Counted from the stretch's first letter, positions 1-10,268 are shown. The stretch is DNA of 47,111 nt from an uncultured Candidatus Actinomarina sp. (GCA_902610815.1 CACLXG010000005.1:1-47111), one strand, 5' to 3'. Notes: generated from the sequence alone by a model not told the origin. Numbers and translations: made by a program.

Positions 1-1735
1 GTCCATCAACAACAACTGCTACTTTACGACTAAGGTTCTTCATCCCGGAGACAAAGAAAAGATTTCCAAATTTATTTAAATACAATACATTTGAAGAAAG
101 GTCTTTAACTAGATTGATAGGACTTTCAAGTTTAAATTTTTTCAAATCAATTCTTTTATGTAGCTCCATTCCAAATAAGAGAAAAGCAATAATCAGTCCA
201 GTAAAACCTGCGCCAATAGAAAGTACTGCTAGAACAACTAATGTAATACCTTTTGGTAGATGTGTTACTTCAACATTCTCTAGAGTTACATGTAAAACTT
301 TTTCTAAACCATGAAAAAATGGTGTATTTATGAATCCAATAAATATTGAAAATATACCTAAAAGTAATAGAGGTCTTGTCATTGCTTTTGGTGCTTCATC
401 AACATCTGTATGTTCAAAACCATTATCTTTTTCAAAAATTAGTAACCAATGTCTTCCCATATAAAATGCTGTTAGAAAAGCTGCACCTAAAGCTAAAGCC
501 CAAAAAATATAGTAGATACCACCATTTACAAAAACAGAAGCAAGTATTTCGTCTTTTGACCAAAAACCTGCAAGAGGAGGGATTCCAGATATAGCAAGAG
601 TTCCAATTCCCATCATTGATGCAGTAATTGGCATTTTTTTTCTAAGTCCCCCCATCTTTCTAATATCCTGTTCGTGGTGCATAGAGTGAATTACAGCACC
701 AGCACCAAGAAACAATAGTGCTTTAAAAAATGCATGAGTGACTAAATGAAATATTGCAGCAACGTATGCACCTGCCCCAATTGCTATAAACATAAACCCA
801 AGCTGGGAAATTGTTGAATAGGCAAGTACTTTTTTAATATCAAATTGATTTATGGCTGCAAAAGCAGCAATGAGCGCTGTTAATAGTCCAAAAACTATTA
901 TCAATAAGCTAGCTATTTTTGAGTGTTGTAATAAGGGAGATATCCTAACAAGCATAAATACTCCAGCCGTAACCATTGTGGCTGCATGAATAAGAGCACT
1001 AGCAGGGGTTGGGCCCTCCATGGCATCTGGAAGCCAGCTAAAAAGAGGAAATTGAGCGGATTTACCAAAAGCGCCAAGTAATAAAAAGAGTGAAATAGCT
1101 GTAATGGTTGATTCAGCTATTCCATCAGTATTTTGTAAAATTTGATAAAAATCAAAAGTATTAAAGGTATCCAAAATTATCATTAATCCAATTAAAAATC
1201 CAAAATCCCCAACTCTATTTAAAACAAATGCTTTATTACCTGCTTTAGCAGCAGCTGGTTTTTTTGACCAAAATGAAATTAAAAGGTATGAACTCAAACC
1301 AACTAACTCCCACCCAAAAAACATTACTAAGAAGTTTGATGACATTACTAGTAGCAACATTGAAAAGACAAAAAAATTAAAATACACAAAATAATTACAA
1401 TGTTTTTCATCTTTTTCCATATAAGAAGTGGAAAAAAGTTGAATCACAAAAGATAGTCCAGTCACTAAGATCAACATAATTCCAGATAGTCCATCAAGGG
1501 TGAAGCCAATACTTATATCAGGATTAGAAATCCATTGGAACAACTCAACATTCACTGGCTTAAATTTATTAAGCGATAAGGCAATAAATGAATACGCAGC
1601 AATTACGAATGATAATAATGCACTATTTAAAGTAAAAAAGTTAGTAATTAATTCACTGAATAATTTTTTATTTAAAAAAAGGAAAATAGCAGTTAGGAAT
1701 GGTAGAAAGATTGGGAGTAGAAAAATTAATTCCAA
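1..1735 (-). CDS. nuoL: NADH-quinone oxidoreductase subunit L (partial, 3' end off window)
   Basis: Antiporter-like membrane subunit of complex I, carrying part of proton pumping. The frame is open from a TTG at 1735 to the left edge, giving about 578 residues. Family members run 600-650, so roughly 40-60 C-terminal residues lie outside. Typical NuoL stretches are visible: FFGWELVGLSSYLLISFW, LPDAMEGPTPASALIHAATM, THAFFKALLFLGAGAVIH and GIPPLAGFWSKDEIL. The last in-window residues (KVAVVDG) match the usual C-terminal region. The TTG start is supported by AGAGGT 4 bases upstream, inside the end of nuoK; the first in-frame ATG comes too late to leave a full N-terminus. nuoM and nuoN are expected beyond the edge. 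Confidence 0.95.
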   Translation of the reverse strand, partial: MELIFLLPIFLPFLTAIFLFLNKKLFSELITNFFTLNSALLSFVIAAYSFIALSLNKFKPVNVELFQWISNPDISIGFTLDGLSGIMLILVTGLSFVIQLFSTSYMEKDEKHCNYFVYFNFFVFSMLLLVMSSNFLVMFFGWELVGLSSYLLISFWSKKPAAAKAGNKAFVLNRVGDFGFLIGLMIILDTFNTFDFYQILQNTDGIAESTITAISLFLLLGAFGKSAQFPLFSWLPDAMEGPTPASALIHAATMVTAGVFMLVRISPLLQHSKIASLLIIVFGLLTALIAAFAAINQFDIKKVLAYSTISQLGFMFIAIGAGAYVAAIFHLVTHAFFKALLFLGAGAVIHSMHHEQDIRKMGGLRKKMPITASMMGIGTLAISGIPPLAGFWSKDEILASVFVNGGIYYIFWALALGAAFLTAFYMGRHWLLIFEKDNGFEHTDVDEAPKAMTRPLLLLGIFSIFIGFINTPFFHGLEKVLHVTLENVEVTHLPKGITLVVLAVLSIGAGFTGLIIAFLLFGMELHKRIDLKKFKLESPINLVKDLSSNVLYLNKFGNLFFVSGMKNLSRKVAVVVDG

Positions 1736-1736
1736 T

Positions 1737-2045
1737 TTAACCTCTTGATACATTCAGTACATCTACTGATGCAGAGGACTGCTTTCTAAAAATAGAAACA
1801 ATAATTGCAAGGCCAACAACTACTTCAGCTGCTGCTACCACAAGAACAAAAAATACAAATACCTGACCATGAATCTGTCCAAAATGTTTAGATGCTGATA
1901 TAAATGTTAAGTTAACTGCATTTAGCATTAATTCGATGCACATAAACATTATTAGGGCATTTTTTCTAATCATCATACCTAAAAACCCAATCGAAAAGAG
2001 AATTGCTGCAAGTGTAAGGTACCAGTCAGTGGTTACTTCAAGCAT
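1737..2045 (-). CDS. nuoK: NADH-quinone oxidoreductase subunit K
   Basis: Small three-helix membrane subunit of complex I (MrpC-like), 102 residues against about 100 in E. coli. The sequence holds the characteristic segment [13 protein letters not shown], with the membrane glutamates used in proton transfer. The frame extends upstream to 2069, but the ATG at 2045 gives the family's normal length and follows a purine-rich GAAGAGA. This start overlaps the nuoJ stop by 8 bases, which fits translational coupling. The nuoL start follows 1 base after the stop. Confidence 0.95.
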   Translation of the reverse strand: MLEVTTDWYLTLAAILFSIGFLGMMIRKNALIMFMCIELMLNAVNLTFISASKHFGQIHGQVFVFFVLVVAAAEVVVGLAIIVSIFRKQSSASVDVLNVSRG

Positions 2046-2565
2046 TATTATTTCTCTTCTTTGTATCATACGCTAAGGCAATTGCTGCAGCGGTTGCAAC
2101 AATTAGGAGTAAAGAAATGATTTCAAATGGAAATATCCACTCTGTAAAGAGAGTACCTGCAATTAATTGAGGTGTTCCTTCAGCGTCAAACTCAACAGGA
2201 GGAAACCAGAGATCCCATTTAAAATCTGAACTTATAGCAACATATGCTAAAAGAGAAATAAGAATTAAAAATACTCCGCTAACTAAAAACGTTTGACCTT
2301 TTAAAGAATCCGTAGTTTGTTCTTTTTTATCAACCCCAATCATCATTATTACAAACAAAAATAAAGTCATTACTGCTCCTGCGTAAACTAACATTTGAAC
2401 CATTGCAACAAAAGTTGCATTTAAAGTTATGTAAATTATTGCTAAGGAAACTAGTGTCATAACTAAACCCATTGCATTATGTACAGGGTTTTTAGCAAAT
2501 ATAACGATGAGTGCGCCTATGATTATTAAACTAGCTGGAGCAAAGAATAAAAGCGCTTCGACCAA
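2038..2565 (-). CDS. nuoJ: NADH-quinone oxidoreductase subunit J
   Basis: Membrane subunit of complex I, 175 residues with five predicted helices. Recognisable features are the N-terminal [17 protein letters not shown] and the segment [21 protein letters not shown], which holds the pi-bulge helix of the family. The start is TTG at 2565, one base after the nuoI stop, preceded by GGAGGAAGAG within the end of nuoI. The C-terminus overlaps the nuoK start. Confidence 0.95.
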   Translation of the reverse strand: MVEALLFFAPASLIIIGALIVIFAKNPVHNAMGLVMTLVSLAIIYITLNATFVAMVQMLVYAGAVMTLFLFVIMMIGVDKKEQTTDSLKGQTFLVSGVFLILISLLAYVAISSDFKWDLWFPPVEFDAEGTPQLIAGTLFTEWIFPFEIISLLLIVATAAAIALAYDTKKRNNNA

Positions 2566-2566
2566 T

Positions 2567-3181
2567 TTACTCTTCCTCCAATGATTGTCCTTCTTCAGGT
2601 GGCTTCTTTCCTACACCAAGTGAACCTGACCAATTTACTACATTTTGAAAATTCGGATTTCCATTAGGAGAGGTTGCTCTCATCCAACCATCAGATGTAT
2701 TTAAATCATCAATATTAGTTAACTTAGTTTGGTGTTCATGGGTATTAGGTGTTCCATCATCTTTTACGACCAAGACCTCTTTATCAAATATTGCTTCAGA
2801 CCTATTCGCAACGCTCATCTCAAAAAGAGAAGTCATTGTAATAGCTTCAGTAGGACATGCTTCGACACATAGTGCACAGTAAATACATCTCAGCATATTT
2901 ATTTCATAAATAAATCCATACCTTTCGCCTGGACTTACAGGATTCTCTTCTGGATTATCCTCTCCTCGAACATAAATACATTGTGCTGGGCAAACTCCTG
3001 CACACAACTCACAGCCAATACATTTTTCCATTCCGTCTTCATATTTGTTTAAAACGTGACGACCGTGAAATCTTTGAGGCTTTTCTCTGAATTCTTTTGG
3101 ATATTTGTCAGTTACTGATTTTCTAAAAAGTTCTTTGAAAGTAACTTTCAATCCTTTTATTAAACCAAAGCTGTCACTCAT
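2567..3181 (-). CDS. nuoI: NADH-quinone oxidoreductase subunit I (two 4Fe-4S clusters)
   Basis: Peripheral-arm ferredoxin-like subunit carrying clusters N6a and N6b toward NuoB. 204 residues. Two CxxCxxCxxxCP motifs are visible: C54, C57, C60, C64 and C99, C102, C105, C109. The acidic C-terminal tail after the second cluster is long, as in actinobacterial NuoI. It lies between nuoH (3 bases downstream) and nuoJ. Confidence 0.97.
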   Translation of the reverse strand: MSDSFGLIKGLKVTFKELFRKSVTDKYPKEFREKPQRFHGRHVLNKYEDGMEKCIGCELCAGVCPAQCIYVRGEDNPEENPVSPGERYGFIYEINMLRCIYCALCVEACPTEAITMTSLFEMSVANRSEAIFDKEVLVVKDDGTPNTHEHQTKLTNIDDLNTSDGWMRATSPNGNPNFQNVVNWSGSLGVGKKPPEEGQSLEEE

Positions 3182-3184
3182 AAC

Positions 3185-4282
3185 TTAACTCCAAGGTAAA
3201 CCAAACTCTCTTAATCCTAAAACAATTGCGGACAATATAAGCCAAATAAGAGAAGCTGGTATAAGTCTTTTCCACCCAAGCTCCATCAATTGATCATATC
3301 TGAGCCTTGGTAATGTTGCTCTTATCCAAACAAATATAAATAAAAGTGCAAATGTTTTAACTCCTAACCAAATTATTGGCATAATTGCTGATAATACCGG
3401 AGGCAAAAAGCCGTCAAAAGTAGGACCAAGCCATCCTCCTAAGAAAAAAGTTGCAGTTATTGCACACATATTGAACATGTTTATATATTCCGCTAGGAAA
3501 AACATTGCAAACCTGAATCCAGAGTATTCAGTATGAAATCCTCCTACCAGTTCTTGCTCTGCTTCTACCAAGTCAAAAGGAGCTCTGTTTACTTCAGCAA
3601 CAGCTGCTATAAAAAATATTGCAAATGCAATAAATTGCGGAAAAATATTCCATTTAGGAATAAATGAGACAATTGAGCTAAGAATTGGAATAGTGGTTGA
3701 CAAATTTCCTGATTGGCTACTGACTATGTCTACAAGAGAGAGTGAACCAGAATATAAAATTACCGGTACTAGAGACAATCCCATAGCTGCTTCATAGGAA
3801 ATCATTTGTGCAGATGCTCTAACACCACCAAGAAGTGGGTATTTGGACCCAGAAGACCACCCAGCTAACACTACGCTATATACAGCAATAGAAGACAAAG
3901 CTAAGAAATAAAGTACTCCTACATTTAAATCTGCACCAACAAAGTCAACAATATAGTCTTTTCCACCTATTTCAATATTTAAATCTGGACCCAATGGAAT
4001 GATCATAAAAATTAAAAATGATGGAACTAAAGCAATAATTGGTGCCAGAAGATACATTGCTCTATCAGCCTTTAGAGGCATAATTTGTTCTTTTAGTAAT
4101 AATTTGATTGCATCTGCCACAGTTTGTAATATTCCAAAGGGGCCAGCTCTGTCAGGCCCTACCCTTGACTGCATTCCAGCAACCAATTTCCTTTCAAGCC
4201 ATATCAACAATATTGTGTTGGTCAACAAAACTGCCAAAACAACATTTGATTTAATTAATGCAATTATTAGCTCAGTTGACAT
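3185..4282 (-). CDS. nuoH: NADH-quinone oxidoreductase subunit H
   Basis: Membrane subunit at the junction of the two arms; it forms much of the quinone chamber. 365 residues with about eight to nine helices. Family signatures are QSRVGPDRAGPFG near residue 40, ASAQMISYEAAMGLSLVPV, and the acidic loop AEVNRAPFDLVEAEQELVGG, which contacts the quinone path. The ATG overlaps the end of nuoG by 11 bases. Confidence 0.97.
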   Translation of the reverse strand: MSTELIIALIKSNVVLAVLLTNTILLIWLERKLVAGMQSRVGPDRAGPFGILQTVADAIKLLLKEQIMPLKADRAMYLLAPIIALVPSFLIFMIIPLGPDLNIEIGGKDYIVDFVGADLNVGVLYFLALSSIAVYSVVLAGWSSGSKYPLLGGVRASAQMISYEAAMGLSLVPVILYSGSLSLVDIVSSQSGNLSTTIPILSSIVSFIPKWNIFPQFIAFAIFFIAAVAEVNRAPFDLVEAEQELVGGFHTEYSGFRFAMFFLAEYINMFNMCAITATFFLGGWLGPTFDGFLPPVLSAIMPIIWLGVKTFALLFIFVWIRATLPRLRYDQLMELGWKRLIPASLIWLILSAIVLGLREFGLPWS

Positions 4283-6584
4283 TCAGCGCTTCTTTCACTT
4301 GACTAGGTATGATCATTATCTCTCTTGAGAAATCAAATTTATTTAACTCTCTTCTGTTTGTTGGAATATAAACTAAGTCATTAGGAAAACTATTATTAAC
4401 TTCATAACTTACAGTAACTTCTAATTCATCTTGCGCTAATATACAACTACCAGAAGTTAAATTGTACTTTTCAGCTACGCTCTCACTTACTTCAATAAAT
4501 TTTTTTGATCCTAGCATAGAGATACTGTCAGAATGTCTTTCAGTAGCAGAATCTCCATAAAGTTTTTCACCAGTAAAAAACATGGTCTTATTTAATTTAT
4601 TTTCTGAAGCAGCAATTTTTGGATTAAAGATATTTATCATTCCATCTAAATTTGATGGTTTATCTAAATTATCAAATACTGGACTTAAAGAAGAATCAAG
4701 ATTTTCATATGCTTTTCTATTGAGATCTTCTAAGCTATTTGTTTCAACTGTAAGACCTGCAAAATTCATTAAACTTGTTATAAATTCCCAATCACTGAGA
4801 GTTTGGCCGGGAGATGGAACAAGTTTGTCTATACGAGATGTTCTAAATTCGATATTTGTAAAAGTTCCTTCTTTTTCACCCAATGTTGAACTTATTGGTA
4901 CGACATAGTCAGAAAGTTCTGAAGTTTCGTGATTGAAATTATCTAATGTTACAACTGTATCTATGCTTTTGATAATTGATTTTATTTGATTTGAATAAAC
5001 AGAACGACCAATAGGATCTGCACCCACAATAAATAATAGATCTGTATTATCTTTTGATATATCATTAACAAAATCATTGAGTCCTTTTAGGTTTTCTAAA
5101 GTTTGAAAAGCACCATAAGTATTACCTTTTGAGTAAGCATTTAATACTTTTGAATTTGCATTTGAATTTAAAAATTCAAATAATTTTGTAACACTTTCAT
5201 CAGACTGATAAGGTGTGGATTTACCCAAAATAGCTGTAATATTTTTACCCGCTACTAAATTGTTTATTTCTTTCATTTTTGAAAGATCTTTTAAAATTTC
5301 AAAGTTTTCTGAAACCATATCTTTACCGTAAAATACATCCGCAATATCACTTAATGTCTCATTTGTATGGCCAAAAACTACTAACTTAACTCCATTTTTT
5401 ACAGCCTGGCGAATTCTCAAATAAAGTACGGGAAGTTTTTCTTTCAAATCTTCAGCCCATACAACTATTGCATCAGAAGAGTTTAAATCATCAATCTTTG
5501 CTAATTCGATATTTTCACCAAAAAAACCTTTATAAAGTAAATCATCATTTAAATAAAAACTTCTTTCAGATTTAGAAATGGTATTTGAAAATTCTCTGAA
5601 TGCAACATAGTCCTCATTTGTTAAATTTGAACCGAGTAAAAAGTTAACTTTTGTTTGTCTGTCTTTAATAAATTCTGCAAGTTCAGAATATACATCCTGA
5701 ATTTCGATTTCTACTAATTCATTATCCGTCATTTTAAGTGGAGTTTTTAATCTTGAATCAGAATTTAAATACTCAAAATTGTAACGTCCTTTATCGCACA
5801 TCCATCCTTGATTAACAGCATCATTATCGACACCAAGAATTCTTAACATCTTATTTTGTGATGAATTCAACTCTATTGAACAACCCGTAGGACAACCGTT
5901 GCAAGTTGATCTTATAGATTTTAGGTCCCAAGGCCTTGCTTTAAACCTATAGGATGTAGAAGTTAAAGCACCAACAGGACAAATCTGAACAGTATTGCCT
6001 GAAAAGTATGACTTGAAAGGTTCATTTGGAAAAGTATTAACTTCTGTTTTGTTTCCTCTTTGGATAAACTCAATTAACGGATCGCCTGAAATTTCATCTG
6101 AGAACCTTGTACATCTTGCGCATAAAATACATCTCTCTCGATCAAGCAATATTATTTCAGATATATTAATTGGTTTTTCAAAATGTCTTTTTTCTTCAAC
6201 AAAACGACTCTCTCCTGGGCCGTAAGCCATTGTTTGATCTTGAAGCGGACACTCTCCAGCTTTATCGCATATAGGACAATCAAGAGGGTGGTTGATCAAT
6301 AAAAATTCTAAGACTCCCTCTTGAGCTTTTTTTACGACATCCGATTCTGTGTCAACAACCATTTCATCACTGACTTCAGTTGTACAAGATGGTACCAACA
6401 TTTTACCTCTTGGTGTTTCAACTTCAACTAGACACATTCTGCACATGCCAACTGGATCTAAGCGTTTGTGCCAACAAAATCTTGGAATGTGAATACCAGA
6501 GTCTTCACATGCTTCAATTAATAACTTATTAGGATCAGACTCAATTTCTAAACCGTTAACATTTAAATTAACTTTTTCACTCAT
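4272..6584 (-). CDS. nuoG: NADH-quinone oxidoreductase subunit G
   Basis: Largest peripheral-arm subunit; it carries the 2Fe-2S cluster N1b and several 4Fe-4S clusters. 770 residues. The N-terminal ferredoxin domain has C37, C48, C51 and C67. A His-Cys cluster region follows (DCPICDKAGECPLQDQ), then CILCARCTRF with CPVGAL. A molybdopterin-oxidoreductase-type domain starts with CNGCPTGC and WMCDKGRYN. The second half is the degenerate, cofactor-free molybdopterin-enzyme fold. Start and stop overlap nuoF and nuoH by 4 and 11 bases. Confidence 0.96.
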   Translation of the reverse strand: MSEKVNLNVNGLEIESDPNKLLIEACEDSGIHIPRFCWHKRLDPVGMCRMCLVEVETPRGKMLVPSCTTEVSDEMVVDTESDVVKKAQEGVLEFLLINHPLDCPICDKAGECPLQDQTMAYGPGESRFVEEKRHFEKPINISEIILLDRERCILCARCTRFSDEISGDPLIEFIQRGNKTEVNTFPNEPFKSYFSGNTVQICPVGALTSTSYRFKARPWDLKSIRSTCNGCPTGCSIELNSSQNKMLRILGVDNDAVNQGWMCDKGRYNFEYLNSDSRLKTPLKMTDNELVEIEIQDVYSELAEFIKDRQTKVNFLLGSNLTNEDYVAFREFSNTISKSERSFYLNDDLLYKGFFGENIELAKIDDLNSSDAIVVWAEDLKEKLPVLYLRIRQAVKNGVKLVVFGHTNETLSDIADVFYGKDMVSENFEILKDLSKMKEINNLVAGKNITAILGKSTPYQSDESVTKLFEFLNSNANSKVLNAYSKGNTYGAFQTLENLKGLNDFVNDISKDNTDLLFIVGADPIGRSVYSNQIKSIIKSIDTVVTLDNFNHETSELSDYVVPISSTLGEKEGTFTNIEFRTSRIDKLVPSPGQTLSDWEFITSLMNFAGLTVETNSLEDLNRKAYENLDSSLSPVFDNLDKPSNLDGMINIFNPKIAASENKLNKTMFFTGEKLYGDSATERHSDSISMLGSKKFIEVSESVAEKYNLTSGSCILAQDELEVTVSYEVNNSFPNDLVYIPTNRRELNKFDFSREIMIIPSQVKEALNVN

Positions 6585-7870
6585 AAAAGAACTTTCGTAG
6601 GAATTAAACTCTCTACCTCATCTCTAAAATCATTCATTAGTGAAGTAATTGGAGAAACTGCAGATGGACCAAGTGGGCAAATTGTGGTCATTTTAGGTGG
6701 CCATGACAAGCCTGGAGAGATGTTATCGCAAACATCAAGTAGTAAATTCATATCAGAAGTTCTTCCTCTACCACTAGCTATCCTATCTAGTATCATTTCA
6801 AGCCACGTGGTTCCTTCACGACAAGGAGTGCATTGACCACATGATTCATGTGCAAAAAAACTGACTATGCTTTTTGCCGCACTTACAAGATTTGTATCTT
6901 CATCCATCATTACCACAGCACCTGAGCCAAGCATTGAATTGTTATTAGCTACATCATCGATCGTCATTTTTATGTCTAGTTGATCACCTCTAAACCATGG
7001 AGCAGAAGCTCCTCCAGGTATATAAGCTTTAACTTTTTTATTATTTTTTATACCCCCACCAAGTGTTTCTACAAATTCACCAAAAGAACTACCCATTTCA
7101 ATTTCATAGTTGCCTGGGTTATTTACATGTCCGGACAAACTAAAAATCCTAGTGCCTGTAGAACCTTCAACTCCCAACTTGTTGTACTCTTTACCACCAT
7201 TCTCAATTATCCAAGGCACAGAGGAAATTGTTTCAACGTTATTCACCAAAGTTGGTTTCATATATAAACCTTTTACTGCTGGGAAGTAAGGAGGTTTTAG
7301 TCTTGGTTCTCCTCTTCTGCCTTCGAGTGAATTTAGCAGTGCGGTTTCTTCACCACAAATATATGCCCCTGCTCCTAAATGAACAACTATGTCAAGATTG
7401 ACATCGGAACCAAAAATATTCTTTCCCAAATAACCTTTTTGATATGCTTGTTCTACTGCTTGCTGAACTCTTCTAGCAGGCTTCGCATACTCACCTCTTA
7501 TATATATAAAAGCTTCTTTAATGTTTGCTGAAAAACAAGTAATGATAATGCCCTCAATGAGTTGGTGAGGGTCTCTTTCCAATAAAATTCTATCCTTGAA
7601 TGTACCTGGTTCTGACTCGTCTGCATTGATTACTAGATATCGATCTTCATCTTCAGCCAAAAATCCCCACTTAACTCCAGTTGGGAACCCTGCACCACCT
7701 CTTCCTCTTATATTTGATGCTTTAATTTCTTCTAATATTTTTTCAGGAGAGCTTTCTAAGATTGTTTTTTTTGCAGTAGAGTACCCATTGTTTTTTTCAT
7801 AACTATCAATTAAATGACTGTCTTCTGGGTTGTCTCGCATGTTTTTTGTAAGAAGAAGAGTTTCTTTCAT
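6581..7870 (-). CDS. nuoF: NADH-quinone oxidoreductase subunit F (NADH/FMN subunit)
   Basis: Binds NADH and FMN and passes electrons to cluster N3. 429 residues. The glycine-rich GRGGAGFPTGVKWG at residues 56-69 binds nucleotide. ADESEPGTFKDR and GAGAYICGEETALLNSLEG are standard family blocks. N3 ligands are the CGQCTPC block at 344-350 and C398. It overlaps nuoE and nuoG by ATGA, a coupled-translation arrangement repeated through the operon. Confidence 0.97.
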   Translation of the reverse strand: MKETLLLTKNMRDNPEDSHLIDSYEKNNGYSTAKKTILESSPEKILEEIKASNIRGRGGAGFPTGVKWGFLAEDEDRYLVINADESEPGTFKDRILLERDPHQLIEGIIITCFSANIKEAFIYIRGEYAKPARRVQQAVEQAYQKGYLGKNIFGSDVNLDIVVHLGAGAYICGEETALLNSLEGRRGEPRLKPPYFPAVKGLYMKPTLVNNVETISSVPWIIENGGKEYNKLGVEGSTGTRIFSLSGHVNNPGNYEIEMGSSFGEFVETLGGGIKNNKKVKAYIPGGASAPWFRGDQLDIKMTIDDVANNNSMLGSGAVVMMDEDTNLVSAAKSIVSFFAHESCGQCTPCREGTTWLEMILDRIASGRGRTSDMNLLLDVCDNISPGLSWPPKMTTICPLGPSAVSPITSLMNDFRDEVESLIPTKVLL

Positions 7871-8481
7871 TTTTTTACCTTTGTTGTATTCAAAGTTTGA
7901 AAGCCTGGAGCGGTGGAGGTAGAACCAGAGTTATCTTGAATAGCCCAATCGAAGGATTTAACACCTCCAAAATTTTCTTGCATTTCATCAGCAACAACAA
8001 CATCTGGCTTTGTTTCTTTTAACCATTTACACATATTTATTGCATTTTCAGGTGTTACACCTTCAACTGTCTCGTAATTAACTTGTACTGCTGGGGCACC
8101 ACCGCAGGCACCAATACATTCCACAGCCTCAAAAGTAAATAATTCGTCTTCATCAGTTTCATTGTTATTTAAACCTGTGAACTCTTGAACTTTATTTATT
8201 ACTTCACTTGAATTATTTATCTCACATGATATTGATTTACAAACACTCAATAAGTATTTTCCGGTAGGTTCTTGTTTGTACATTGAGTAAAACGTTGAGA
8301 CTGATTTAACTTGTACTTCAGTTATACCTACTAAGTCACTAATTACAGATATAGAATCATCAGATATATAGCCGTCCTTACTTTGAGCTAAATGCAATAG
8401 GGGGCCTAATGCGGATCTTTTTTGAGGATAAAGCTTAATTATTTTTTTTGCCTGTTTTAATAATTTATCATCCCAACTCAT
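7867..8481 (-). CDS. nuoE: NADH-quinone oxidoreductase subunit E (2Fe-2S)
   Basis: 24-kDa-type subunit with a thioredoxin-like 2Fe-2S domain (cluster N1a). 204 residues. Cluster ligands are C81, C86, C122 and C126, the last two in ECIGACGGAP. About 60 residues follow the domain, ending in a Ser/Thr-rich tail; such tails are common in actinobacterial NuoE. It overlaps nuoD and nuoF by 4 bases each. Confidence 0.96.
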   Translation of the reverse strand: MSWDDKLLKQAKKIIKLYPQKRSALGPLLHLAQSKDGYISDDSISVISDLVGITEVQVKSVSTFYSMYKQEPTGKYLLSVCKSISCEINNSSEVINKVQEFTGLNNNETDEDELFTFEAVECIGACGGAPAVQVNYETVEGVTPENAINMCKWLKETKPDVVVADEMQENFGGVKSFDWAIQDNSGSTSTAPGFQTLNTTKVKK

Positions 8482-9854
8482 CTATCTACATCTCCTATCA
8501 CAGGATCTAATGAAGCTATTGCAGCTACAGCATCTGCAATTGGGCTATCTGTCATGATGACAGGAAGTGCTTGAAGATTACAAAATGAAGGACCTCTGAC
8601 ATGCATTCTGTAAGGCTTAGCTGAACCATCAGAAACTATATAACAACCTAGCTCTCCTCTGGGTGACTCAACGGCAACATATGCATCGCCTTCTGGAACT
8701 TTAAAACCCTCCGTATAAATTTTAAAATGATGAATTAGAGCTTCCATTGATTCATCTAATCTTTTGCGTGGGGGTGGTGTAATTTTTTTATCTTGTACTT
8801 TATAAGGGCCCTTTGGCATGTTGTGCATTGCTTGTTCAATGATTTTTAAACTTTCAAAAATTTCTAATACTTTTACTCTCCATCTAGCAAACACGTCTCC
8901 TTCAGTTAAAGTTGGGATATCAAATTCATAATTTTCAATTCCCGAGTAAGGTTGGGACTTTCTTAAATCCCAAGAATACCCAGAAGCTCTTAGGCTCGGT
9001 CCAGTTACACCATAAGCAAAACACTCCTCTGTTGTGAGGATTCCAACATTTTGTAATCTTCCTTTCCAAATAGGATTGTCCAGGAGCATGTCATCGTAAT
9101 CTTGTAGTTTCTCTGGTATTATTTTTAAAATTTCTTCAACATCTTTTTGCCACCCATCAGGTAAATCTGCTGCTACTCCACCAGGCCTTATATAGTTATG
9201 GTTCATTCTTAGCCCTGTTGTTTTTTCAAAGAAATTTAAAATTAACTCTCTTTCTCTGAAGCCAAATATCATCATGGATAATGCTCCTATATCCATTCCG
9301 CCAGTTGCAAGGGCAACTAAATGTGACGAAACCCTATTAAGCTCAGTCATCAAGATTCTTATTGTTTCTGCCCTTTTAGGCACTTCAATACCAATAAGCT
9401 TTTCAGTTGTGAGAGAGAAAACTAACTCGTTAAATAACGGGGAAAGATAATCCATTCTTGTTGTGTTGGTTGGACCTTGAAAATAATTTAACTCTTCGCC
9501 AGTTTTTTCCATACCTGTATGTAAATATCCAATAATTGGCTTAACACGCCTTACAACCTCTCCCTCAAGCTCTGCCTGAAGTCTTAAAACACCATGGGTT
9601 GAAGGATGCTGAGGTCCCATATTTACTATCATTCTTTCATCGTCAGACGTATCCTCGTCAATAACAAAATCATCAACAACTTCAGTTCCTGTCTGAATTT
9701 TTATTTGCTTTTCATTTTCATTTTCAAGCATTTTTTGAGAACCTTCATCAGTTGAAGATATATTCCAACCACCCTCTTCCGAGTTTGTTGCCCAAAAATC
9801 TAATTTATTTTTAAAATTACTTAGCTTACTTTTTTTAATTTTATTATTTTTCAC
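8478..9854 (-). CDS. nuoD: NADH-quinone oxidoreductase subunit D
   Basis: 49-kDa-type subunit that forms the quinone-binding site with NuoB. 458 residues. The hallmark NMGPQHPSTHGVLRL lies at about 78-92. GYLHTGMEK, NHNYIRPGGVA and SPRGELGCY follow, and the end CNLQALPVIM..DPVIGDVDR is intact. The chosen start is GTG at 9854, directly after the nuoC stop, with AAAGG upstream; this gives a 77-residue polar N-terminal extension. An ATG at 9731 would give a more usual extension of about 36 residues, with GAAGG 10 bases upstream. I prefer the coupled GTG because every other junction in this operon is tight. Confidence 0.93.
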   Translation of the reverse strand: MKNNKIKKSKLSNFKNKLDFWATNSEEGGWNISSTDEGSQKMLENENEKQIKIQTGTEVVDDFVIDEDTSDDERMIVNMGPQHPSTHGVLRLQAELEGEVVRRVKPIIGYLHTGMEKTGEELNYFQGPTNTTRMDYLSPLFNELVFSLTTEKLIGIEVPKRAETIRILMTELNRVSSHLVALATGGMDIGALSMMIFGFRERELILNFFEKTTGLRMNHNYIRPGGVAADLPDGWQKDVEEILKIIPEKLQDYDDMLLDNPIWKGRLQNVGILTTEECFAYGVTGPSLRASGYSWDLRKSQPYSGIENYEFDIPTLTEGDVFARWRVKVLEIFESLKIIEQAMHNMPKGPYKVQDKKITPPPRKRLDESMEALIHHFKIYTEGFKVPEGDAYVAVESPRGELGCYIVSDGSAKPYRMHVRGPSFCNLQALPVIMTDSPIADAVAAIASLDPVIGDVDR

Positions 9855-10268
9855 TTAATCAACCTTTGGCGCATTTTTAAACTGGACTGGTATTCTTCCA
9901 GAACCGTAATTTTTTCTTAAGGGATGCCCTTCCCAATCATCAGGCATTAAGATTCTTGTTAGGTCTGGATGATTTTCAAAAACAATACCGAACATGTCAA
10001 AGGCTTCTCTTTCATAAAAATTTGCACTAGGGTAAACATCAGTAATTGAGGGAATTGTTAAGTCTTCATCATTAACAAATACTTTTACTGTCTTTCGTGA
10101 ATTTTTTGAAGTTGATAAAAATTGAACAACTATTTCAAATCTAGGTTCTTTTTTTCTAAACCAATCAACTACTGTTAGGTCTACCATCATCTCAAATCCA
10201 TCTTTTTTTAAGGATTCGATTAGTTCTTTATATTCTTCTGTTGAAGTACTAATAATTTCAGGGTTCAT
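9855..10268 (-). CDS. nuoC: NADH-quinone oxidoreductase subunit C
   Basis: 30-kDa-type subunit bridging NuoD and NuoB. 137 residues, shorter than the usual 150-200, so the N-terminus is trimmed. The conserved end is present: [22 protein letters not shown], then [14 protein letters not shown]. It overlaps nuoB by 4 bases (ATGA), and its stop abuts the nuoD GTG. Confidence 0.95.
   Translation of the reverse strand: MNPEIISTSTEEYKELIESLKKDGFEMMVDLTVVDWFRKKEPRFEIVVQFLSTSKNSRKTVKVFVNDEDLTIPSITDVYPSANFYEREAFDMFGIVFENHPDLTRILMPDDWEGHPLRKNYGSGRIPVQFKNAPKVD

Noticed and set aside
1500-1748. Plus-strand open frame at the left end
   Set aside because: It is a shadow of nuoL, whose minus frame is intact with clear family motifs through this region.
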